Shown: in pieces, positions 56,351 to 64,000 of the stretch
Numbering within the stretch: the stretch's first letter is position 1
Layout: each line of letters begins with the position of its first letter
Source of the DNA: Moniliella sp. 'wahieum'
Lineage: Eukaryota > Basidiomycota > Moniliellomycetes > Moniliellales > Moniliellaceae
Assembly: GCA_003971905.1 (NCBI GenBank)
Contig: RSEE01000023.1
Location: 372,001 to 436,000 of the forward strand
DNA length: 64,000 nt
Direction: 5' to 3'
The notes under the pieces: generated by a model
Database searches by the model: none
What the model saw: the letters and a program-made list of their open reading frames with translations, nothing else
What the model was told of the DNA's origin: nothing
Translations under genes and position numbers: made by a program

Positions 56351-56371
56351 CTGTCACGTGTCACGTGACAG
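56351..56371. promoter_or_regulatory. Perfect inverted repeat with two CACGTG E-boxes
   Basis: CTGTCACGTG and its exact inverse complement CACGTGACAG are separated by one T. This gives two GTCACGTG-type sites 8 bp apart. CACGTG is bound by bHLH proteins of the Cbf1/Pho4 kind and by some bZIP proteins. It lies about 100 bp upstream of the DAD2 ATG and 60 bp upstream of the divergent hypothetical gene. Further ACATGT and CACGTG words at 56283-56340 belong to the palindrome arrays. Confidence 0.55.
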
Positions 56372-56472
56372 AACGGTGCACTACCCTTACGTAACCGTGC
56401 GCGTCGTGTTGATCCCCATTGGGGGGACGCGTCAAGGCAACGAAGCGGTGGACGACCACAACAGTTGCCTCC

Positions 56473-57423
56473 ATGTCGGACCTGCGCAAGTCGATGGCAT
56501 CCTCGCGGCCCTCGGTGTTCCTCCCGGCGCCTGCCGGTCGCCCGAGCGTCTTCCTTGGCAACAACGCCTCGTCTGCTCGCCCATCAGTGTTTCTTGGCAA
56601 TGCTGGCGCCCCTGCTGCCCCTGGCGCCGCCGGCAGCAGCAGTACCGGCAGCTTTGGCTTTGGTTCGTCCTCCGCCGCGGAAAAGCGATGGGCATCGAAG
56701 CAGGCGGAGCTACAGGGATTGCTCATGCTGGAGAACCAAGCAGCTAAGCTGGTGAGCGAAATCAAGACCTTGGACGAACGGGTGGGTGAGATTGTCGATG
56801 GCGCCGAGACGTTTGCCTCGGTCATGGCTTCTTGGCAGGGTGTTTTTCGTGCCATCCAAATCTCTCGAGGTACGTCTCCTTCCCGTTTGGTACTGCGATA
56901 CTGTTGTACTAACCAGTGGCTCGATCTAGCTGATTTGGCCATGCTCTCCACCGAGACGGCCGGTATCATGATGAACACGGCTGCTGCTAGCGAAGCCGAG
57001 GCCCAAGCCGCTGCCCAGGAGAAAAAGGCCGGCGCGCCTGGGGCTGGCACTGAGGCGCCCGAGGAGGAAGATCCTTTGGCGACACTCGATGAAGACCAAG
57101 TCCAGGTCAACACACTGGTCCGTATTCCCGTTGATGATGAGGGGATTTGTGTCGTTGCCCCGGCGAAGCGAGGCATCAGCGGGCGCAATGCAAGAGTAGA
57201 TTCGCTCTGCCTCTCTGTTGAGGGGAGCATGACCACCCGAGTTGCTGTGGTCCCATTCGACTTCTTCCACGCTCTGCTCTTGCCCCCTGATGGCAGGTTA
57301 GGCGTTCCGTGTGTTCGTTTTGCTTCTCGCGCTGCTGTAGCTGTCATTGATACCCTGCTCCACTATGTTCCATTGGGCTTCGTCTATAGTTACAAAGGTT
57401 GTGACATTGGCAACATCATATGA
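56473..57423 (+). CDS. DAD2: DASH/Dam1 complex subunit Dad2
   Basis: Subunit of the fungal DASH complex, which couples kinetochores to microtubules. ATG 56473 gives MSDLRKSMASSRPSVFL, a Ser/Pro/Gly-rich leader of about 70 residues. The Dad2 core is SKQAELQGLLMLENQAAKLV, IKTLDERVGEIVDGAETFA and VMASWQGVFRAIQISR, continuing after a 60-nt intron (56870-56929, perfect TACTAAC branch site) with ADLAMLSTETAGIMM. The acidic part then reaches TLVRIPVD near 57115; in most Dad2 proteins LVRIP is close to the C-terminus. Here the frame runs a further 100 residues to 57423, so either a second intron or an indel ends the real protein earlier, or the protein has an extended tail. No frame break is needed. 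Confidence 0.88.
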   Translation: MSDLRKSMASSRPSVFLPAPAGRPSVFLGNNASSARPSVFLGNAGAPAAPGAAGSSSTGSFGFGSSSAAEKRWASKQAELQGLLMLENQAAKLVSEIKTLDERVGEIVDGAETFASVMASWQGVFRAIQISRGTSPSRLVLRYCCTNQWLDLADLAMLSTETAGIMMNTAAASEAEAQAAAQEKKAGAPGAGTEAPEEEDPLATLDEDQVQVNTLVRIPVDDEGICVVAPAKRGISGRNARVDSLCLSVEGSMTTRVAVVPFDFFHALLLPPDGRLGVPCVRFASRAAVAVIDTLLHYVPLGFVYSYKGCDIGNII

Positions 57424-57617
57424 TCTGATGGAGAGTGGGTCGGTGCCAACGATGAAGGTTAAACGTTGGAGAGACATCCACTTGGCAGAAATTGCACTTG
57501 ACAATCCACCAGGGGGGTAATCAGGTGAAACAAAATGCGACGTATACAGGCGACAGATATCGGGTGAATATGGGAGCAAAGGCGGGAGTCGAACGAGCAG
57601 GGTGAAGGGACAAGTCT

Positions 57618-60600
57618 TTAGTCGCCAGTTCGCAGCGCTTGGCCACGTTGACGGACTTCTTCAATGCCCAATCGGAGCAAATCCAGCGCTTCGATCGTGT
57701 CCGTGCGGCCAGCGATCGCGGTCCGAGGTGGCGTCTCCCCGCCAAGTCAAGCGAGGTAAAGTTGAAAAGCCCATGACTGGCAAGGGGTTTCATCTGGCGA
57801 AGTTGGGCCTTTGACCGAGCTTTCACAGGCTGCAGGGGATGCGTCTCAGGAGGGGTAGCCATAGTGGTGGAAATGCGAGGGGTCCCGGTTACGTCTGATC
57901 CGGTCTCATTCTCCCCCCCTGTTCCGATTCCCATATTGGAAAGGCCCACATTAGGCGATTCCAACTCGGCAAGTGACTGAGGGAGAGCCGACTTGTGGGT
58001 GGGAGGTGATGAGGAGGAAACGGATGGAGATGGGAATATGGCTGCTGGTGCTGATGCTGGTGTTGATGCTGATGCTGGCGGCGGGGATAAAAGCTGCTAT
58101 CTCCCGGATGAAAGGAAAGAGGAAGGGCGGCCTTGACCCCTCGTACGACATCCTTATCTGCTTTGGCGAGATTAAGAGCAGCTTGGGCTTGGAGTCGAAT
58201 CTCGTTGCGTACAGCCGCAATCCGCTTGGGCTCGCGCTTAAATCGATGGTCCCAAACGCGATGTACCTCTTCGAACAACGCGGCCGGGCCAGGCTGGATG
58301 ACCCCCACGTGATCACGTGGGACAGTGAGGGCGGTCATGAGGTGTTCCGGCTCCATCGGACGCACAATCCCATGTACCGACACCCTTTCACGAATCATGT
58401 TGTTGTGAAGCTGTGGACGCTCAATCGGTTCTTGCTTCGAATAAGTAAACTTGTGCCGTCCAGGGCCATTGTCGGGATCACCCGTCCCGTCAGGGGGGTC
58501 CTCGGGAACCCAATCTTCCGTTCCATCCGTCCGAGCGAGTCGTTTCACTGGTGCGCCTGTGACCGCCTTGCAGAATGAAGCGATGGCATGGTACATCAAA
58601 TGGCCAGGATAGGTAAACGCAAATGTTGGCATCACATGCACGCCATCATCCCATACTTGTAAGTGAACCTGGGTTGGTTGACCATCGAACCGTTTCTGAG
58701 CCTCAACCATAGGGCCACCCGCTTGACCAAGTGAGGTGGGAGCGGATACTTGCTAGGGTTCGCAGCACGATGGGCCGTCCATATAATTTCGTCTCGTAGC
58801 GCTTCGTTGTTGCCCGCCAAAATGTAGAGGGGAGGCAGGCCGCCCAAACTTCCGGCAAAGGCGGGGGAGACGAGCGCATGGGTGAGCTGGCCATTGGTCG
58901 CATACAATTGAATCTGGTCTTGGATCTTGAGCACCCGCGCCTCTGTCCCTCCCCGCCCTGAGCTCATGGTAACCGTCACGATCGGGTCATGCAAATGAGA
59001 CCGTGGCCCAAACGCGTCAGAAAGAGCTTGTTTGACTGCAGCAGGGCTAGGAACTGGGCAAGTTTGGGGGAGCCCACTCTCGTGCTTTGAATTGCACCCC
59101 ATTTCCTCCAAGTTACACGGATTCGGCGAAAGGTCGGTATCTTCCTTGACCGCGCCGGAGGCTGGGACGGAAGCCTCTCTGCCCTGGCCGAAAGAAGGGG
59201 AAGAAAGTACTGCGTCTAGCCTGGGCATCTTCTTTGTCCAAAACAGACGCCATAACGGAGTGTCCCAGTGGATGGTGTTCCTCTTGCGGTACCTGTTCCT
59301 TCACCTTCGTTGGACGCTTGAAAAAACGCGAAGCGGAAGGACGTATCGAGGGGATGGGGGCTGGAACATCTTCTGTATCTTTTGGTGGGGGCCAGAGCGT
59401 CGATGGCTTGTGGATGAATCCATGGTCGGGGATATAGTCCTTTTTGAGGTTGGGTACGATGGAAGGGAACGAATGAGTCAAATCGCACCATGGAGAGACA
59501 AGGCCGCGCCGGCAGGAAGGGGGTGACCCGTGTCGCGCAAAACTTGTAGCAAAGCAAGTATCATGCCCCCACCAGCAGAGTCGCCAGACAAGATAATTTT
59601 GCTAGGGTCCACACCCAATCCCCATTTAGACCCACGTGAATTGGAAGGATTGGAGGGAGACCCTTCCCTAGCCGCCATGCTCGTGTCCGAATCGGGAGCA
59701 GGGGAAATGAGTAAAGTAGGCAGCCAGCATGTCGTGCAAGCCACAGGGAAAGGGGTACTGCGGTGCAAGACGGTATGTGACAGACAGAGCTGCTCCGTCC
59801 ATGTCTCGCGCATAGCGAGCGAACATCATGCGGTGAGTATCGTTAGAGCCAAAGCTAAGGTCGGAACGAATGTCAGACTCCATGTAGCAAACGAAACAAA
59901 ATACGCACTAATAGGCCCCACCATGACAGTAAAGCATGATGCGGTTCAACGTCCGGGGATCAATGTCGAACAGTTCAAGGTCGGTCCTGGCTTCACCAGC
60001 CGCCGCCTCATCTCCCGAGTCGGATTCGTTCGAATCAACATCTGAGGCATCTCCAAACTGGCCCGCTCTTCCACCAGGTTGTTGGGGTTGTGAGGGGCGA
60101 ATGTCCAGACAAAACACGCAGTAACTGGTGGACATCGTGTGTGGCATTTTGCCCATCATCTGATACGGACTCATCTTCCTCCTCATCGGAAGCAACAGCT
60201 GGTTCGGCGGTTAGTACATCGTCCCCCAAGATGGGAGGCAATGCTCTTTCTGCTGTAGAGGGTGATCCAGGATGGGAAGCGAAAGAGCGGTCAGTATGGT
60301 CCGCATCAGAGCCACGGGCACTGAAGTAACTGGACTCCTTGGATGCCTTTCGGAAGGTCGACATGCCCTTCCGGGCTCCACGGACGATTTGGCCAAGTTT
60401 GATATCGGGTGTGTCGTTCTGTTGCTTGGAGGAGGAGCCGCGGGGACGTTCAGGCATAGAAAGATATGGCCCCGTCTTCGTTTTTGCTGTACTCGCTTCA
60501 GCAATTGGTTTTGCTTCGGCAGAATCAGGGCGAGACGCGGAAGCTTCAAATGGAGGTCGAAGCCTCTGTTTTCCCATTTCTTGAGCCGCTGGCAAAGATC

Positions 60601-61311
60601 CCGAAGGCAACGACGTAGCCAAAGAGGTGCGACTGGTATCGAGAGCGGAAGCGGGTCTAAACATAGCACGGAAGCGGTCGCGCTTGCGCGTGCCCATCTC
60701 AGCTGCACGGCGACGGATCGTTTCGGCTGGGACGATCCACTCGGCTTGCAGCGGGCAAGGTCGAACCTGCCACCAGCGGGGTCCGCCCAGCAGAGGGTCC
60801 AAGCCATGGGATCCCCCGGAATGCCCACAGTAAAATGGTCGGTGATCACGGCTGCGGCCTTGCGGATGGCTTGGGAAGGAACCTGGGTGGTCTGCGCACG
60901 TACATGGGCCGGCACGGGAAGGGGCATGCTGGCAAAGCGCTGGATAGACTCGACCGTGTCAAGGCACATGGCCCTAACGAATATGCGGGCGACAGAGAGG
61001 GAGAGGTCGTATAAGACCTCCTCATTGGCCAAGTCCGATCCTCCATGGGCATGAGAACGGGATTTGCGAGGGCGGGTATTGCGTCGAGAGAGGGGCGAGT
61101 GGAAAAGACGCTTGGTGGGACCGAGAGAGCGTGAGGCCGAAGAGGAGCTACTAGGGCGAGACGGATCAGAGGAGCGGGCAACAGGGTGTGAGTCGGGGGC
61201 GCTGCGACGTCTTCGGGAGTGGTGTGCGAGGCGACGGGCATAATGGGAGAGAAGGGAGCGGACGACGGCTGGGTAGATGCGTGCGCTGAGCGCAACAGCA
61301 TTGAGAGCCAT
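57618..61311 (-). CDS. Hormone-sensitive-lipase-family alpha/beta hydrolase
   Basis: Carboxyl-ester or steryl-ester hydrolase of the alpha/beta hydrolase-3 (HSL) family. ATG 61311 gives MALNAVALSARIYPAVVRSL, an N-terminal helical part, then a long Ser/Arg-rich region (61250-60200). The catalytic part has LNRIMLYCHGGAY (oxyanion hole, near 59920) joined across a 54-nt intron (59855-59908) to YFGSNDTHR. Next are ALSVTYRLAPQYPFP near 59790, nucleophile motif ILSGDSAGGG near 59580, LYILAGNNEALRDE near 58810 (acid loop) and VWDDGVHVMPTFAF near 58640 (likely catalytic His). The C-terminus has a His-Gln run encoded by 58037-58081 and ends ALRTGD at 57618. Large disordered inserts (for example 59450-58990) split the fold. 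Many frame changes. Substrate unknown; lipid-droplet or ER location would fit the family. Confidence 0.82.
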
Positions 61312-61498
61312 CTCCAAGCGGACGTCGTGTGGATGGTGGTATGGATGCTACGGGCACAAGTGTGGCTAACGACCGAGGCAAGGAGGGGCTGTGCGATAAT
61401 GGATCATCGACAATGCCGACGCCCACTGCTGGGGGGTCTTCGCAACACAAAAATGACGTTCCTGGTCGGCGCCAACTTCTTGAGATGGCCATCACGGG

Positions 61499-61537
61499 CA
61501 TGTTGAACGTTGAAGTTGAACGTTCAGTTGAACGTTC
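61499..61537. repeat. AACGTT-based palindrome array
   Basis: TTGAACGTTGAAGTTGAACG followed by TTCAGTTGAACGTTCC. Same core as the large array at 27001-27094. Confidence 0.8.
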
Positions 61538-61696
61538 CGAACCGGCGCGCGCATTGGGGCAACGCGCACTGGGGCAAGCCCTGGCAAGCCAGGAAAGCCA
61601 CCAGGCCAAGCCGCTGCCCAGGGTTCGACATTCGGCGACACCATCCCCGTATCTGGTGTCTTTGATCCATAGGTCTGTGCGTACGAGGTTCATATT

Positions 61697-61763
61697 TCAA
61701 CGTTCAACGTTGCACGTTGCAGTACGTTGCAGATTATATGTTGAAAGTTGAACGTTCAACGTC
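61697..61763. repeat. AACGTT-based palindrome array
   Basis: TTCAACGTTCAACGTTGCAC, a degenerate ACGTTGCAG stretch, then GTTGAACGTTCAACG at 61748. AACGTT with C spacer at both ends. Confidence 0.8.
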
Positions 61764-62314
61764 GATGTCGATTGTCCGCTCTGCTGCTCGCCTGTAGCAA
61801 ACAACTCCACATCACATTAGCTGCCTCGGCTGCGATCAATGCGATCAACACGCACCAACTAATCCATCCAACGTTTTGGCAACGTTTAATGGCAACAGCA
61901 GGTTATGCCCATACGCGACTCCTTCTCATTCAGGGCAACAGGTTTTCCACTGACCTCATCTGTCCACCTCCTCGGTCCATTCACGACCAGGAGACGTCGC
62001 TGTTACGAATGGAGATGCTACAAAGGTACAGTGACCACTGGGTGGTATGAGAATACCAATTGAGAGGAGCATAGCATAGAGCCTACGTTTTTGGGGGGAA
62101 GGAAGCAGTGTCCGTGAAGACAGGACCCTGAACGTGGTACAACTTCCTCTTGCCGGGTCTGGGCTAAGGAGTACGGGAGAGGAGAGGGCATGGATCATGA
62201 GCCAGACATGAGCAAGAACCGGAATCCAAGTTCAAGGAACTCACTCTCTGGTCAGTCAAAGCCATATGTGGATGTGAAATGTTGCGCTTGGGCACAACCT
62301 CAACCAACACCAAC

Positions 62315-63048
62315 TTAGGCCGTCTGGGCCTTGGCCGCAGCGACGGCGACACGGTGGGCGTGGTGAGCCGCAGCCTTCTCCGCGCTGCGCGAAGCAAGGA
62401 GCTTCTCGTAGTCTGCCTTCTGGGCGGCCTGCTCACGCTGCTTGCGCACCTTGAGCGCAAAGAGGTGGCGCTTGTGTTGGAGGCGCACGGGGGTGATGAG
62501 ACGCTGGATCTTGGGCGCCTTGGTGTAGGGCTTCTTGCCCTCGGCCTTGGGCACAACCTCGCGACGGATCACGTACTGGCGCACATCATCTTCCTTGGTC
62601 AAGTTGAAGAACTTGCGGATGTGGTTGGCACGCTTGGGGCCGAGGCGCTTGGGCACAATGCTGGCCTCGTCCGTAAGACCGGGGATCTCCTGCTCACCCT
62701 GCTTGACAATAACAAGGTGAAGAGCAGCAATGTCGGCAGCGACGATGCAGCCGCGGACCGACTTGCGCCGGCGCTCACCAGTGCGACGCTGGCGGTAGCA
62801 CGAGTGGCCCTCGCTGAGCAGCAGACGGACACGGTGGGGCACAAGCACACCCTGCTTCATAGGGAAGCCCTGCTTGTCGTTACCACCGCCAATGCGACGA
62901 CGACGTAGCCCTTGAACTCGTCTCCAAGAGCGTCAATCTCGACGTCCTGGCCCATCCGCTTCTCCCAGAAAATGCGGGTCTTGCGGTCATCGTCAATCTC
63001 GAAGCTCTTCTGAGCCCCGGTCGCAGGGTTAGCAAAGTTGAGCTTCAT
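62315..63048 (-). CDS. RPS6: 40S ribosomal protein eS6 (Rps6)
   Basis: Small-subunit protein and the classic TOR/S6-kinase reporter. ATG 63048 gives [20 protein letters not shown], then [20 protein letters not shown]. One base is missing near 62895-62905, inside [15 protein letters not shown]; after that the frame is open to the stop at 62315. Later landmarks: [36 protein letters not shown], and [19 protein letters not shown]. Length is about 244 residues, normal for the family, and no intron is present. The C-terminus reads [18 protein letters not shown] and lacks the RRxSS-type phosphorylation motif that ends eS6 in yeast and animals. It is divergent to uS15 across 472 bp. Confidence 0.95.
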
Positions 63049-63520
63049 GTTGGGCCAAAAGAGAACTGGAGCAACAGAGTCAGCACATCGGCATCCACGG
63101 AATAAGAGCGGGAGGGTTGGGAGGGAAGGGGCGTTCATCTCCCCCGGCAACGCACCTGAGCGCCTGAGCTTGGTGTCGGTGGAGAACAATTCTGTAGCTG
63201 GGACGACGTGCCATCAGCGTCCGGCGGCCACGGCCTGCGGCACAGCACCCGAGTGCCGGAAAAAAACCCTACCACCCAATGTCCGCACCAGCCCAGTGTG
63301 AACGCCTGTAACCCTACACTGGCATGGCGTATTCATGCCGCAGCAATAACGACGTGCATCCATCGCTGCCCTTCATGTTCACCGCTCCCCCTGTCACCAG
63401 ACACACGCAAGCCGTTCAACTTTAGTGAGTTGACGCCCACGTTACTATCTTGGCACGTTGTGCAGCAGGATCTTTTGACTAACCCGCGTCGCCTTGCTCT
63501 CTGCTCTCAACTAGTTCAAC
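63049..63520. promoter_or_regulatory. Shared divergent promoter of eS6 and uS15
   Basis: 472 bp between the start codons of two ribosomal protein genes transcribed outwards. No clear Rap1- or Fhl1-type element is recognised by eye. Both genes are strongly expressed in fungi, so joint control through this stretch is an inference from layout. Confidence 0.5.
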
Positions 63521-63973
63521 ATGGGTCGTATGTACGGTAAGGGTAAGGGCATTTCGTCCTCGGCGCTGCCCTACAGGCGCTCGCCTCCCTCCTGGCTCAA
63601 GGCCACCCTGAGGAGGTCGCCAACCAGATCTTCAAGCTGGCGCGCAAGGGTCTTACCCCCTCGCAGATTGGTGTTCAGCTCCGTGACTCGCAGGGCATTG
63701 CTCAGGTGCGCTTTGTGACGGGTAACAAGATCCTCCGTATCCTCAAGTCGGAGGGCCTTGCGCCCCAGATCCCTGAGGACCTGTACCACCTCATCAAGAA
63801 GGCTGTGTCTGTGCGCAAGCACCTCGAGCGCAACCGCAAGGACATGGACTCGAAATTCCGCCTGATTCTCATCGAGTCGCGCATCCACCGCCTGACGCGT
63901 TACTACAAGGCCAAGGGCCGTGCCCCCTACCTTCAAGTACGAGTCGGCGACCGCCTCCACTCTGGTTGCCTAA
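63521..63973 (+). CDS. RPS13: 40S ribosomal protein uS15 (yeast Rps13)
   Basis: Essential small-subunit protein. ATG 63521 gives [20 protein letters not shown], then SPPSWLKAT. The frame shifts at the CCC run 63606-63608 (one C short of the expected A-T-P-E-E) and continues with [68 protein letters not shown] and [12 protein letters not shown]. It shifts back at the C5 run 63923-63927 before [14 protein letters not shown] and stop 63971-63973. Restoring three C in total gives 151 residues, the usual length. No intron. Because this protein is nearly invariant, it is the cleanest demonstration that frame breaks in this window are sequence errors at homopolymers. Confidence 0.96.
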
Positions 63974-64000
63974 GCCCGTCCAGCACCCCTTTTCGTGTCG

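Larger units (their letters stand above)
61312..62314. other. Gene-free stretch
   Basis: About 1 kb between two minus-strand genes: promoter of the hydrolase gene and 3' flank of eS6. It contains two AACGTT arrays (61499-61537 and 61697-61763). No gene recognised. Confidence 0.6.

Noticed and set aside
1-64000. Virus-like elements, LTR elements, DNA transposons or CRISPR arrays
   Set aside because: No reverse transcriptase, integrase, capsid, transposase or long terminal repeats seen on either strand. The short palindrome arrays lack the spacer variation and length of CRISPR.

Overview
This is nuclear DNA of a fungus, most likely a basidiomycete. The evidence is gene content: DASH subunit Dad2, Crh-type wall transglycosylase, ENA-type sodium pump, Hal4-type kinase, Sac7-type Rho-GAP and isocitrate lyase. 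Introns are short (54 to 111 nt), with TACTAAC- or CTGAC-like branch sites. Coding DNA is GC-rich and ribosomal protein genes lack introns. I cannot name the genus. I see no prokaryotic operons, CRISPR arrays or virus-like elements.

Layout. 1-982: 3' part of an MFS drug transporter. 983-5181: gene-free and repeat-rich. 5182-12713: a C2H2 zinc-finger protein, a beta-solenoid-like protein of unknown function (minus strand), an intron-containing tRNA-Ile(AAT) and a TMCO4/Mil1 (DUF726) membrane protein. 12971-23150: Crh glucan-chitin transglycosylase (minus), ENA cation ATPase (plus), a double-AN1 zinc-finger protein (minus) and a Ser/Thr-rich membrane protein (minus). 25179-33916: a bZIP factor (minus), a 3.6 kb repeat-rich gap, isocitrate lyase (minus) and an F-box protein (plus). 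35180-42973: Hal4/Sat4-like kinase, ribosomal protein uL2 and a divergent forkhead factor, all minus. 44302-50092: SET-domain methyltransferase, nicotinamide riboside kinase, Aurora kinase and CHY zinc-finger protein, all plus. 52662-63973: Sac7-type Rho-GAP (plus), an unknown 204-aa gene (minus), Dad2 (plus), a hormone-sensitive-lipase-family hydrolase (minus), eS6 (minus) and uS15 (plus).

The genes are mostly housekeeping. Aurora kinase and Dad2 act together at the kinetochore. The ENA pump and the Hal4-like kinase both serve monovalent cation balance. Crh, the Ser/Thr-rich membrane protein and the Rho-GAP are connected through cell-wall construction and integrity.

Two properties run through the whole window. 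First, most long reading frames, including essential ribosomal proteins, are broken by small indels, often in runs of one base. The simplest explanation is uncorrected sequencing error, so CDS spans below give the extent of homology across several frames, not clean ORFs. Aurora, Dad2 and most of the bZIP gene are intact. Second, the gaps between genes carry many short arrays of a six-base palindrome of form A-N4-T plus one spacer base, giving a 7-bp period. The core differs from array to array (AAGCTT, AACGTT, ACGCGT, ACTAGT, AGTACT, ACATGT, ATCGAT, ATGCAT). I do not recognise this as a described repeat family; it is the most unusual feature of the window.
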